NCBI GenBank assembly: GCA_039810245.1
Contig: JBDHWQ010000009.1
Span: 1-64,000 of the forward strand
Origin: CALDSL01 sp039810245
GTDB taxonomy: Bacteria; Chloroflexota; Anaerolineae; Anaerolineales; Anaerolineaceae
Reading direction: 5' to 3'
Length of the DNA: 64,000 nucleotides
Below, piece after piece: positions 34,391 through 42,645 of the stretch (positions within the stretch are counted from its first letter, which is position 1; every line of letters starts with the position of its first letter). Position numbers and translations under genes: made by a program. The notes under the pieces were generated by a model. The model saw only the letters and a list, made by a program, of their open reading frames with translations. It had not been told where the DNA came from and did not search any database.

Positions 34391-35137
34391 TCACCGTGCC
34401 GCCGGCAGGGTAGTGGTATCCGACTGCGCCGGCCGGGTTTCTTCGCTATAGATGATGGGCACACCGGCCAGTGAGATCACGTCGCCAGGCTTGAGCGCCT
34501 GCTGGCTGATGCGGATACCATTGACGAATGTTCCGCCGCTGGCGTTGAGGTCAAAGAGCAGATAGCGGCCGCGCACGGCGCGCAACTGGGCATGGGCGCG
34601 CGAGACGCGCGCGTCGTTGATGATGATGTGGTTATCCGCCCGGCGGCCGATATTGACCACTGGCTGGCGCAGCGGGAAGGTCTCCAGACCATTGACGATC
34701 AGGTACGCGCCTTCGGGGAGCGTATCGGATAGCTCGGCTTCCACGGGCGCGGCGGCCATGGCTGCGGTGGAACCGCCCGCCTGGGCAGCAGCCACGGTTA
34801 CGCGCACGGCATCCAGGGGTAGGGCCGGGTCAATGCTCAGGCGAATGCTCGGCGGGGCATCAAAACGGATGCCGCTTTCGCGCGCGGCGCCTTCCAACGC
34901 CTGCGACAGCCGGTCGAGAGCATCCGGGTTGGCCTGCCACCAGGGCAGGCTGCGCGGGTGCATCGCGAGCACGTAGCTGCCTGGCGCTGTTGCGACACCG
35001 TTCGGCCCGCTGTAGAGGTGCTCTTGCATGGCCTGCACCAGCTGGTGGGGCAGGCTGGTGTTGCGCCGTGGAAAAAACATGCGCTGCTCGATCAGTTCTT
35101 GCAGGCGCGTCTCGATCTGGTCCAGGTTGAATTTCAT
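34391..35137 (-). CDS. DUF3662 plus FHA domain protein (FhaA-like)
   Basis: A 248-residue protein. Residues ~1-120 match the DUF3662/FhaA N-terminal region (FNLDQIETRLQELIEQRMFF), a middle Ala-rich linker follows, and the C-terminal FHA domain contains VNIGRRADNHIIINDARVSRAHAQLRAVRGRYLLFDLNASGGTFVNG, with phosphothreonine-binding R, S, H and N positions conserved. In mycobacteria FhaA binds phosphorylated MviN and PBP-side proteins. Here the nearest wall enzyme is the SEDS-PBP fusion 2.3 kb away, and no Ser/Thr kinase or phosphatase is in the window. The ATG is immediately preceded by an AT-rich palindromic promoter region. Confidence 0.93.
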   Translation of the reverse strand: MKFNLDQIETRLQELIEQRMFFPRRNTSLPHQLVQAMQEHLYSGPNGVATAPGSYVLAMHPRSLPWWQANPDALDRLSQALEGAARESGIRFDAPPSIRLSIDPALPLDAVRVTVAAAQAGGSTAAMAAAPVEAELSDTLPEGAYLIVNGLETFPLRQPVVNIGRRADNHIIINDARVSRAHAQLRAVRGRYLLFDLNASGGTFVNGIRISQQALKPGDVISLAGVPIIYSEETRPAQSDTTTLPAAR

Positions 35138-35140
35138 ACC

Positions 35141-35153
35141 GTATAATTATACT
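35141..35153. promoter_or_regulatory. Divergent -10 palindrome between FHA and archease genes
   Basis: The perfect palindrome GTATAATTATAC (35141-35152) supplies TATAAT on both strands (35142-35147 forward; 35151-35146 reverse) and TATACT forward (35148-35153). The FHA gene's ATG is so close that its message would be nearly leaderless. The -35 boxes are weak. Confidence 0.45.
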
Positions 35154-35167
35154 CAAGAGGTACACAA

Positions 35168-35575
35168 TTGGAACAGAGTGGGTTTGAAGAACAACGCCAC
35201 ACGGCGGATTGGGCGCTGCGCGTTTGGGCAGCGGATTTGAACGGTATTTTTGAGCAAGCGGCGCGGGGCATGTATCGCCTGATGGGCGTGGAACCGGCCG
35301 AAGAGCCGCGCGCGGCGCGCGAGCTGGAGATTTCCGCCGCCGACGCGGAAAGCCTGCTGGTTGCGTTCTTATCGGAGCTGTTGTTTTTATTGGAACAGGA
35401 GCAGCTCGTCTTCGACGATTTTGACCTGGAATGCAGCCCCACGCACGTTTCCGCGCGGCTCAGCGGCGTACCCTGCGTGCGCATCGCGAAAGAGATCAAA
35501 GCGGTGACATATCACAAGCTACAGATACAGGAAACCAGCACCGGACTGGAAGTGCTGATCGTGTTTGATGTGTAG
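35168..35575 (+). CDS. Archease
   Basis: A 135-residue archease, the cofactor that promotes RtcB guanylylation and multiple turnover. Family marks: H11-T-A-D14-W, the acidic C-terminal EIKAVTYHKLQI and the closing VFDV. The TTG start follows AAGAGG by 7 bp. It precedes rtcB by 11 bp, and that pairing is the known functional one, so the assignment is strong. Confidence 0.93.
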   Translation: MEQSGFEEQRHTADWALRVWAADLNGIFEQAARGMYRLMGVEPAEEPRAARELEISAADAESLLVAFLSELLFLLEQEQLVFDDFDLECSPTHVSARLSGVPCVRIAKEIKAVTYHKLQIQETSTGLEVLIVFDV

Positions 35576-35586
35576 AGGAGTAAACC

Positions 35587-37038
35587 ATGGTAGCTATCCA
35601 TGATTTGCGCAAAATATCGGATTATGAATGGGAAATCCCCACCAGCTTTCGCTGGGATATGCGCGTACCGGTGCGGTTGTTTGCTTCGCGCCGGCTGCTG
35701 GAAGCCTCGCTGGATGACCTTTCGATCGAGCAGGCGGTGAACGCGGCCACGCTGCCCGGGCTGGTGGGACACGTGGTAGTGATGCCGGATATGCACCAGG
35801 GTTACGGCTTTCCCATCGGTGGAGTGGCGGCCACGCGCACGCCGGACGGCGTGATTTCACCCGGAGCGATTGGCTACGACATCAACTGCGGGGTGCGGCT
35901 GATGGGCTCCAGCGTGCCGTTGGATGCCGCACAGGCGCTGCTATCCGAGCTTGCCACGGCGCTGGACCATTTCTGCCCGTTGGGGGTGGGTTCGCACGGC
36001 GGCTACCCGGTGACTGAAGCCGAGTTGGATCAGGTATGCCGCCAGGGTGCGAGCTGGGGGCTTAAGCGCGGGTTGGCCACTGAGCAGGATTTACGCCGCA
36101 CAGAAGAAAACGGGATGCTGGATGGCGCAGACCCGGCCAAGGTGAGTCAACGCGCCAAAGATCGCGGCCGTCCGCAGCTCGGCACGCTGGGCGCGGGCAA
36201 CCACTTCATCGAGGTGGATGTGGTGGAGCAGATACACGATGAACCCGCGGCAAGCGCGATGGGCTTACAGGAAGGCCTGCTGACGCTGCAAATCCACTGC
36301 GGGTCGCGCGGGTTTGGGCACCAGATCTGCAGCGACTATGTGGCCGCGTTCCAGAACGCGCCGCAGCGGTATGGCATTCGCCTGCCGGACCGGGAGCTGA
36401 TGTGCGCGCCGCTGGACAGCCCGGAAGGCAAGGCCTACCTGGCGGCCATGCGCGCCGCCGCCAATTATGCTTTCCTCAACCGGCAGATTCTGGCGCATGG
36501 CGCGCGGCAGGCCTTCGAGCGCGTGCTGGCCGGCAAAGTGAAGAACTGGCACCTGCACCAGATCTACGACATCGCCCATAATATGGGCAAGCTGGAGCGC
36601 CACATGGTGGATGGGCAAGAAATGCAGGTATGCGTGCACCGCAAAGGCGCCACGCGCGCCTTTGGCCCAGGCGCGCCAGGGCTGCCGGCGGAGTACCAGT
36701 CCACCGGGCAGCCGGTCTTGGTGCCGGGCAGCATGGGCACGGCGAGCTGGGTTCTGGTGGGCACCGAGGGCAGCATGCAGCGCTCGTTTGGTTCCACCTG
36801 CCACGGCGCGGGGCGCGTGCTCAGCCGCAGCCAGGCCAAGCGCGAAATCCAGGGCGACGCGCTGCGGCGCGAGCTGCAGGAGCGCGGCATCCACGTGCGC
36901 GCCGGGTCGCTCTCGGGGCTGGCGGAAGAAGCTCCGCAGGCCTACAAAGATGTGGATGACGTGGTGGAAACGGTGATCGGGGCAGGCATCGCGCGCAAGG
37001 TGGCGCGGCTGCGGCCGGTGGCAGTCATCAAAGGTTAG
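35587..37038 (+). CDS. rtcB: RNA-splicing ligase RtcB
   Basis: Joins 2',3'-cyclic phosphate or 3'-phosphate RNA ends to 5'-OH ends with GTP and Mn2+. The 483-residue protein has PDMHQGYGFPIGG (67-79), GAIGYDINCGVRL with metal ligands D98 and C101, LGAGNHFIEV, and STCHGAGR with H406 as the likely guanylylation histidine. GAGGAG precedes the ATG. It forms a two-gene unit with archease, an RNA repair or tRNA-splicing module; no rtcA or rtcR is present. Its stop overlaps the stop of the convergent YbaK gene by 2 bp. Confidence 0.96.
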   Translation: MVAIHDLRKISDYEWEIPTSFRWDMRVPVRLFASRRLLEASLDDLSIEQAVNAATLPGLVGHVVVMPDMHQGYGFPIGGVAATRTPDGVISPGAIGYDINCGVRLMGSSVPLDAAQALLSELATALDHFCPLGVGSHGGYPVTEAELDQVCRQGASWGLKRGLATEQDLRRTEENGMLDGADPAKVSQRAKDRGRPQLGTLGAGNHFIEVDVVEQIHDEPAASAMGLQEGLLTLQIHCGSRGFGHQICSDYVAAFQNAPQRYGIRLPDRELMCAPLDSPEGKAYLAAMRAAANYAFLNRQILAHGARQAFERVLAGKVKNWHLHQIYDIAHNMGKLERHMVDGQEMQVCVHRKGATRAFGPGAPGLPAEYQSTGQPVLVPGSMGTASWVLVGTEGSMQRSFGSTCHGAGRVLSRSQAKREIQGDALRRELQERGIHVRAGSLSGLAEEAPQAYKDVDDVVETVIGAGIARKVARLRPVAVIKG

Positions 37039-37529
37039 CTCTCATCCGAGTCTGGCGCCGGGCGGCTGATGACCGCGAACCGCGCATTGACCAGCCTGGC
37101 CAGGTCGGCCGGGGCCAGACGCACATTAAGCCCGCGCTGGCCGCCGGAGACATGGATCTGCTCGTGGGCACGCGCGGCTTCGTCGATCCATACCGAGAAG
37201 CCTTTGTTGATCAGCGCCAGCGGCGAAATGCCGCCCGCCTGCAGCCCGGTAAGCTGTTCAGCTTCGTGCTGGGTGGGCACGTGCACCTTCTTTTCGCCCA
37301 GCACGGCCGCCAAAGCCTTGAGGTCAACTTCGTTCGGCCCGGGGATAACGGCCAGGATGGGCTTGCCCTTCTCGCGCTGGATGACAATCGTTTTGAAGAC
37401 TATCTCGGGCGGCACGCCCAGGATGTGCGCCGTGTCCAGCGCGCCGCGCTTATCTGTGCTCATCTCGAATGCCTGGTAGGGCACTTTGCGGGCGTCCAGC
37501 AGGCGCGTGACGTTATTGGCTGCTGCCAT
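37035..37529 (-). CDS. Cys-tRNA(Pro) deacylase, YbaK/EbsC family
   Basis: A 164-residue trans-editing enzyme that removes cysteine from mischarged tRNA(Pro). K46 in FKTIVI is the conserved lysine, and the GPNEVDLKALAAVLG and LTGLQAGGISPLAL segments fit the YbaK group. It ends inside rtcB's stop codon (convergent overlap) and starts 4 bp before the PHP hydrolase gene's stop on the same strand, suggesting a shared transcript with it. The substrate is assigned by family, since related members also clear alanine or serine. Confidence 0.93.
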   Translation of the reverse strand: MAAANNVTRLLDARKVPYQAFEMSTDKRGALDTAHILGVPPEIVFKTIVIQREKGKPILAVIPGPNEVDLKALAAVLGEKKVHVPTQHEAEQLTGLQAGGISPLALINKGFSVWIDEAARAHEQIHVSGGQRGLNVRLAPADLARLVNARFAVISRPAPDSDES

Positions 37530-37532
37530 GAC

Positions 37533-38600
37533 TCACCCCTTGCGAACGTAAATCGGATTGCTGAAAATCCAGCCGCGCCGCCGGCCCAGGTACTGCACGT
37601 AACATTCCACGCGGTAAGCGCCGGGCTGGTTGACGATCTGCGTGCAGAACTCACGCTCGTTCCAGGTCTGGATCACTTCACCGTCGCGCAGAAGGCAGCA
37701 TTCAGCCGCGCCCGGCACTCGCACCTGGAAGGTGACGCCATCTTGCAGCGGCATTTCCTCGCCAATACCGGCGGAACGGTCGCGGCCCTGGGCGGTAAAG
37801 CGGAAACCGCGCGTCGATGCGGGCAAATCATAGCCGATAAACAGGCTGCCCGCTGCCAGGGCATTCAGCACCATCTTGCGATCTTCCAGCAGGTTGCCGC
37901 TCAGCGGGCGCGGGACGAGCAGGTGGTTATTGATGCCTCGGAAATGGAAGGCATAGGTGAACACACGCCGGCGCAGTGGGCCCAGCCGCTTATGGTAGGC
38001 ATGGGCGTCGGCGCCGCCAATGGCGGTGATGCGCTTGCCCGAGCGGATGAGCTCGTCCCAGCGTTGCAGGGCCAGCGGCATTGGCCCGCGGGCGATGCGC
38101 TGCGGGAAAAGCACGTAATACAACGCCTGCAGGTAAGATTGCGCCACGCACTTCAGCTCGCTAAAGCCGTTCCACAACTCGATGCCGGTGAAGCCTTCTA
38201 CCGACCAATCTTCCCAGGTGATATCCGGCTCGCCCAGGGCGCGCATAGCCGGGTCGGTGGGGTGGGCGATAAAGGTCAGCCCGCCGGCATTACGCGCCTG
38301 GTGGATGAGCTGCTGCGGATCGCGCGCGTAGGTGGTCAGCTCGCGGCCAGCACCGATGACAAGCAGGTGATTCTTTTGCGGGTCGCGCGCGCGGTCGTGC
38401 ACTTCTTCGCCCACGAGCATCAGGGCGCGGCGGCCGTCGCGCTCGTAGTAGCCGTCCAATCCACTGACCAAAACATTATGGTCGGTGACGATGACGACAT
38501 CAATACCGGTTTCTAGCGCGGCTGCGCCGATCTCCGCGTGGCTGCCTTCGCCATCGGAGTACGTGGTGTGCATGTGGATGTTGGCGGTGATTTCTTCCAT
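37533..38600 (-). CDS. PHP-domain metallohydrolase (CehA/McbA family)
   Basis: A 355-residue PHP phosphoesterase-fold protein. Metal-binding H9 and H11 lie in NIHMHTTYSDGEG, with VIVTDHN near residue 36, and HPTDPAMR and GGADAHAYH as later ligand regions. The C-terminal ~90 residues are a beta-rich domain (VTFQVRVPGAAECCLLRDGEVI) usual in the CehA/McbA group. Members hydrolyse phospho- or carbamate esters; substrate unknown. First gene of a unit with the YbaK deacylase; the secG promoter lies divergent just upstream. Confidence 0.9.
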   Translation of the reverse strand: MEEITANIHMHTTYSDGEGSHAEIGAAALETGIDVVIVTDHNVLVSGLDGYYERDGRRALMLVGEEVHDRARDPQKNHLLVIGAGRELTTYARDPQQLIHQARNAGGLTFIAHPTDPAMRALGEPDITWEDWSVEGFTGIELWNGFSELKCVAQSYLQALYYVLFPQRIARGPMPLALQRWDELIRSGKRITAIGGADAHAYHKRLGPLRRRVFTYAFHFRGINNHLLVPRPLSGNLLEDRKMVLNALAAGSLFIGYDLPASTRGFRFTAQGRDRSAGIGEEMPLQDGVTFQVRVPGAAECCLLRDGEVIQTWNEREFCTQIVNQPGAYRVECYVQYLGRRRGWIFSNPIYVRKG

Positions 38601-38613
38601 TTTTGGCTGGCGA

Positions 38614-38643
38614 TTGACGAAACGCGGGAAAGAACGGTATAAT
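38614..38643 (+). promoter_or_regulatory. secG promoter
   Basis: TTGACG (38614-38619) and TATAAT (38638-38643), 18 bp apart, in the gap between the divergent PHP gene and secG. Near-consensus. Confidence 0.75.
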
Positions 38644-38676
38644 CGGGCGTGCTGTCTAATTCCCTGGAGGATTCCC

Positions 38677-38904
38677 TTGACTACTTACCTGGACCTTGCA
38701 CTGATTATAACGTCAATCGCGCTGATCACCAGCATTGTGCTGCAGAATAAAGGCGTTGGCCTGGGCGGGCTGACCGGTCAGGATACCAGCGGCGTGGTTT
38801 CCACCCGGCGCGGTATCGAGCGCACGCTGTTCTACATTACCATTGGGCTGGCCGTGCTGTTCTTTATTCTGATCTTCGTGGTTGTGCTGGTGGGTGGCAG
38901 ATAA
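38677..38904 (+). CDS. secG: Preprotein translocase subunit SecG
   Basis: A 75-residue protein of the SecYEG channel with two helices (LALIITSIALITSIVLQ and IGLAVLFFILIFVVVLV) flanking the conserved loop QNKGVGLGGLTGQDTSGVVSTRRG. It stimulates protein export by helping SecA cycling. The TTG start follows TGGAGG by 6 bp. It has its own strong promoter and a hairpin terminator downstream, so it is probably monocistronic. Confidence 0.95.
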   Translation: MTTYLDLALIITSIALITSIVLQNKGVGLGGLTGQDTSGVVSTRRGIERTLFYITIGLAVLFFILIFVVVLVGGR

Positions 38905-38955
38905 TCTGCCGTACGGCTGCGCGCACCTACCCAATCTCCAAACATGACTTTCACC

Positions 38956-38995
38956 GGGCGACTCGTCCACCAAAGGGGGAGATCGCCCTTTTCTT
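38956..38995 (+). terminator. secG terminator
   Basis: GGGCGA (38956-38961) pairs with TCGCCC (38983-38988), with CTC/GAG extending the stem, followed by TTTTCTTG. It ends 10 bp before the next start codon. Confidence 0.65.
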
Positions 38996-39004
38996 GTTGA
39001 GGCT

Positions 39005-40696
39005 ATGAAAAAATTACGCTGGCAATTGATCATCCTGTTGCTGACCGGCCTGGTGGTGGGCGTATTGCTGATCGCCGAGCAGCCGGCTGGCGGCGTGACG
39101 CCGTTTTCGACGGCAGTGCCGGAACAGGGGGGCATCTATACCGAGGCGTTGATTGGGTCGGTGCAGCGGCTGAACCCGCTGTTTGACCTGTACAACCCAT
39201 CTGACCGCGACATTGACCGGTTGGTGTTCAGCGGGTTGGTGCGCTTCGATGCGCGCGGCCTGCCACAGCCCGACCTGGCGGAAACCTGGGGTATGTCGGA
39301 AGATGGGCTGCTGTACAACATTACCCTGCGCGAAGGCCTCAAGTGGCACGATGGGCAGGAGCTGACCGCGGCGGACGTGATTTTCACCGTCGACTTGCTG
39401 CGCCAGGGCGGCGATTTTGTCCCTGCCGACTTGCAGGAGTTCTGGAACAACGTGGATGTGATCGGCGAAGGCCGGCAGATCCAGTTTAAGCTGCCCGAGC
39501 CATTTGCGCCGTTTATGGACTATTTGGCGATCGGCATTCTCCCCGAGCACCTGCTGGGCGCGCTGCCGATTGACCAGGTGGTCAACAGCCCATTCAACCT
39601 GCAGCCGGTGGGCAGTGGACCGTTCCGCTTTGAACGCGTGATGGTGGAAGGCGACCAGGTGACCGGCATCGTGCTGCGCCGCTTCGACGACTATTATGGG
39701 CAAAAGCCTTTTCTCGACCAGGTGATCTTCCGCTATTACTCCGATTCGGCCGCGGCGCTGGCTGCTTATCAGGACGGGCAGGTGCAGGGCATCAGCCAGA
39801 TTAGCGCGGATGTGCTGCCGCGCGCACTGGCCGAGCCCGAGCTGGCGGTGTACACCGGCAGGCGGCCTGAACTGGCAATGGTGATGTTCAACCTCAAGAG
39901 CCAGACAGCTTCCTTCCTGGAAGATGCCGAGATCCGCAAGGCGCTGTTTATGGGCCTCAACCGCCAGCGCATTGTGGATGCGGTGCTCAACAGCCAGGCG
40001 ATCGTGGCCGATGGGCCGGTGTTTCCTGGTACATGGGCTTACCATGACGGACTGAAACGGCAGGAGTATGACCCCGATGGGGCGGTGCGCATGCTGGTGG
40101 AAGCCGGCTGGGCGCTGGAAGAAGGCGCGACGGTGCGCACCAAGGAAGGCGGCGAGCTGGCCTTTACGCTGGCCTACCCGGACGACGATACCCACAAAGG
40201 TGTGGCCGAGGCGATCCAGAAGAATTGGGCTGACCTGGGCGTGCAGGTGGAACTGGAGCCGGTAGGCTACGAGCAGTTGATTTCCGAGCGGCTGCAGGAG
40301 CGCAACTATGAGGCCGCGCTGGTAGATTTGAACTTTACCCGCTCCCCCGACCCCGACCCATACCCGTTCTGGGATTCGATGCAGGCGACCAACGGGCAGA
40401 ATTATACCCAGTGGAACCAGAAGGTCGCCAGCGAGTACCTGGAGCAGGCGCGCGTGAGCACCGACCTGGCCGAGCGCACGCGGTTGTACCGCAATTTCCA
40501 GGTAATTTTTGCCGAGGAGCTTCCGGCGCTGCCTCTCTACTATCCGGTCTATAATTATGGTGTGAGTAAATCAGTGCAGGGCGTGCGCATGGGTCCGCTG
40601 GTTGATTCCAGCGACCGCTTCAGCACGGTGACTGAGTGGCATTTGAATGCCGTGCCGGCCGCGTCCAGCCCGAACACACCATCAACCGGACAGTAG
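39005..40696 (+). CDS. Solute-binding protein, family 5 (peptide/nickel-type ABC transporter)
   Basis: A 563-residue extracytoplasmic binding protein of the DppA/OppA fold. N-terminal helix from about residue 8-22 after MKKLRWQ acts as an uncleaved or Sec signal; there is no lipobox Cys, unlike many family members. Family marks include LNPLFDLYNPSDRDIDRLVFSGLVRFD, LAETWGMSEDGLLYNITLREGLKWHDG and FTVDLL. No ABC permease or ATPase gene is adjacent, so its transporter lies elsewhere or it has a sensory role. Ligand unknown. Confidence 0.9.
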   Translation: MKKLRWQLIILLLTGLVVGVLLIAEQPAGGVTPFSTAVPEQGGIYTEALIGSVQRLNPLFDLYNPSDRDIDRLVFSGLVRFDARGLPQPDLAETWGMSEDGLLYNITLREGLKWHDGQELTAADVIFTVDLLRQGGDFVPADLQEFWNNVDVIGEGRQIQFKLPEPFAPFMDYLAIGILPEHLLGALPIDQVVNSPFNLQPVGSGPFRFERVMVEGDQVTGIVLRRFDDYYGQKPFLDQVIFRYYSDSAAALAAYQDGQVQGISQISADVLPRALAEPELAVYTGRRPELAMVMFNLKSQTASFLEDAEIRKALFMGLNRQRIVDAVLNSQAIVADGPVFPGTWAYHDGLKRQEYDPDGAVRMLVEAGWALEEGATVRTKEGGELAFTLAYPDDDTHKGVAEAIQKNWADLGVQVELEPVGYEQLISERLQERNYEAALVDLNFTRSPDPDPYPFWDSMQATNGQNYTQWNQKVASEYLEQARVSTDLAERTRLYRNFQVIFAEELPALPLYYPVYNYGVSKSVQGVRMGPLVDSSDRFSTVTEWHLNAVPAASSPNTPSTGQ

Positions 40697-40705
40697 GGGA
40701 GTGGG

Positions 40706-41278
40706 ATGGCGGAATTTTTACAGCAAGACTGGAATATCCTGCGCGAGGGCAGCGAAGAGCTAGAGCGTTTTGTGCTGGCCAAAGACCTGTACTGGCCACT
40801 CGACCGCAGCTCGCACGGGCCGCATGGCATGGCGCAGCTTTCGCTGGGCTCGATGGCCCTGAGCAGCGTACGCCTGACCGCGGTGGAGTGGTCGCCGCAG
40901 GCGCAGGCCGAGCTGGACGCGCTGCTTCAAAAAATCGAGGCGGTGCGCAGCCAATGGCAGGCGAACTGGGCGCGCAAAGCCGAGCGCGAATACAGCGCGC
41001 GGCTGCGGCTGTGGCAGGACGCGCTGCTGGACGGTCTGGCCGAGCGCCACAGCCTGCGCAGCGGTTATGACTTTAACGTGCGCTGGCGCACGATGCTCGA
41101 CCTGCTGGAGCGCGATTCTGGCGCGAACCCACCGGACGTGGAACGCGCGACGCTTTCCGGCCTAGACAGCCGTCTGCGGGGCGCTACGCGCAGCGGACCG
41201 TTTGTATGGGAACCTGAAGTGGAGCGTGGTTTCCCGCCGGAGCGTTTCTGGTACCTGTACGTGACGTTCCCCGAGTAA
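40706..41278 (+). CDS. Conserved-looking protein of unknown function
   Basis: A 190-residue soluble, Trp- and Arg-rich protein with a predicted long charged helix in the middle (AQAELDALLQKIEAVRSQWQ through ARKAEREYSARLRLWQDALL). It ends with PERFWYLYVTFPE. There is no signal peptide, membrane helix or familiar catalytic motif. Base and codon use match its neighbours. It starts 10 bp after the binding-protein gene and lies 48 bp before the cobalamin adenosyltransferase gene, so it may be co-transcribed with either. I do not recognise the family. Confidence 0.72.
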   Translation: MAEFLQQDWNILREGSEELERFVLAKDLYWPLDRSSHGPHGMAQLSLGSMALSSVRLTAVEWSPQAQAELDALLQKIEAVRSQWQANWARKAEREYSARLRLWQDALLDGLAERHSLRSGYDFNVRWRTMLDLLERDSGANPPDVERATLSGLDSRLRGATRSGPFVWEPEVERGFPPERFWYLYVTFPE

Positions 41279-41325
41279 GCGAGCAGGCACGCCCGAGCAA
41301 CCAACCCGCAAAGCAGAGGATACCG

Positions 41326-41880
41326 ATGACATCATTCTTTACCCGCGGCGGAGATGAAGGTTATACCGGGGTACTGGGAGAAGGCCGCGTGCCGAAATAT
41401 GACGCGGTAATGGAAGCGCTGGGCGCGCTGGACGAATCCAGCGCGTGCCTGGGCGTGGCGCGTACCCTGTGCCAGTCTACGAAGACGCGCGAGGTGGTGA
41501 TGATCGTGCAGCGCCACCTGTATGCGCTGATGGCCGAGGTGGCTGCCACCCCACAGAACGCGGAGCGCTTCCACTTTATCGAAGCCACGCACGTCACCTG
41601 GCTGGAAGAACAGACCGAAGCCATCCACCAGAATGCGCCCACTCCCAAAGACTTCATCCTGCCGGGCGATACCCCGGCCGGCGCGGCGCTGGACCTGGCG
41701 CGCACTGTGGTGCGGCGCGCCGAGCGGCGCGTGGTGGAGCTGGTACACAAAGGCTGGGCACAAAACGACCAGCTCGTGCCATATCTCAACCGGCTGTCTT
41801 CGCTCATCTTCGTGCTGGAGATTTACGAGAACCAACTGGCGGGCATCGAGCGCCCGACGCTGGCCAAGGGCACGGATTAA
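41326..41880 (+). CDS. ATP:cob(I)alamin adenosyltransferase, PduO type
   Basis: A 184-residue trimeric enzyme that attaches the adenosyl group of ATP to cob(I)alamin to make coenzyme B12. The N-terminal TRGGDEGYTGVLG nucleotide-binding loop (with a Gly-Asp-Glu-Gly in place of the usual GDxG-T), the DESSACLGVAR helix, and DFILPGDTPAGAALDLARTVVRRAERR, with the ATP-binding Arg cluster, identify the family. No cobalamin riboswitch or other B12 gene is seen nearby. AGAGGATACCG precedes the ATG. Confidence 0.93.
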   Translation: MTSFFTRGGDEGYTGVLGEGRVPKYDAVMEALGALDESSACLGVARTLCQSTKTREVVMIVQRHLYALMAEVAATPQNAERFHFIEATHVTWLEEQTEAIHQNAPTPKDFILPGDTPAGAALDLARTVVRRAERRVVELVHKGWAQNDQLVPYLNRLSSLIFVLEIYENQLAGIERPTLAKGTD

Positions 41881-41883
41881 TCG

Positions 41884-42594
41884 ATGACCGGCACGCTGCT
41901 GAACGTGGCGACCATCCTGGTGGGTGGAGCGCTGGGTCTGTTTTTGGGCAACCGCCTGCCCGAGCGGGTGAAAGCCACGGTGATGGCCGGACTGGGGCTG
42001 TTTACGCTGGCCTACGGCATTTCCATGTTTCTCCAGAGCCATAACTCGCTGGTAGTGTTGGGCGCGGTACTGGTGGGGGCGGTGCTGGGCGAGTGGTGGC
42101 AGATTGAAGCCGGGCTGGAACGGCTTGGCCACTGGCTGGAAGCGCGCGTCTCGCGCGCGGATGCAGCGGATGTTGATAACCGCTTCGTGCGCGGCTTTTT
42201 CACCGCGTCGCTGGTATTCTGCGTGGGCCCGATGGCGATTTTGGGCTCGATTGAAGACGGCCTGACCGGCAACTACCGCACCCTGGCGGTCAAATCGGTG
42301 CTGGACGGGTTTGGCGCGCTGGCATTTGCCTCAACGCTGGGCGTGGGCGTGCTGTTCTCGGCGGCTATGATCCTGCTGTACCAGGGCGGGCTGACGCTGC
42401 TGGCCGGGCAGGCCCAGGCGCTGCTGACCGCTGACATGCAGCTCGAAATGACCGCCGCGGGCGGGATTATCCTGCTGGCGATCGCGATCGGCAGCCTGTT
42501 GAGCATCCGCCCGATCCGCAGCGGTAATTTCCTGCCGGCGCTGCTCCTCGCGCCGCTGCTGACGCTGCTGTTCCAGGCGATGGGCATTTATTAA
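41884..42594 (+). CDS. DUF554 membrane protein (YdfK family)
   Basis: A 236-residue protein with about six hydrophobic helices. The N-terminal GTLLNVATILVGGALGLFLGNRLPERVK is the family hallmark, and FVRGFFTASLVFCVGPMAILGSIEDGLTGN is the conserved centre with the CVGPMAILG motif. DUF554 proteins are inner-membrane proteins of unknown transport or structural role. It starts 3 bp after the adenosyltransferase stop, so they share a transcript. Confidence 0.92.
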   Translation: MTGTLLNVATILVGGALGLFLGNRLPERVKATVMAGLGLFTLAYGISMFLQSHNSLVVLGAVLVGAVLGEWWQIEAGLERLGHWLEARVSRADAADVDNRFVRGFFTASLVFCVGPMAILGSIEDGLTGNYRTLAVKSVLDGFGALAFASTLGVGVLFSAAMILLYQGGLTLLAGQAQALLTADMQLEMTAAGGIILLAIAIGSLLSIRPIRSGNFLPALLLAPLLTLLFQAMGIY

Positions 42595-42597
42595 AAA

Positions 42598-42637
42598 GGA
42601 ACAGGACGGGCACTGGCGCCCGCCCTGCTGTTCTACC
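42598..42637. terminator. Possible bidirectional terminator
   Basis: A GC hairpin with core CGGGC (42607-42611) / GCCCG (42618-42622), extended by partly pairing CAGGA and CCTGCTG, between two convergent genes. T-tracts are weak, so the call is tentative. Confidence 0.4.
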
Positions 42638-42645
42638 TAAACGGC

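Noticed and set aside
41278..41325. Cobalamin riboswitch before the adenosyltransferase
   Set aside because: The gap is only 47 bp, too short, and has no B12-box-like sequence.
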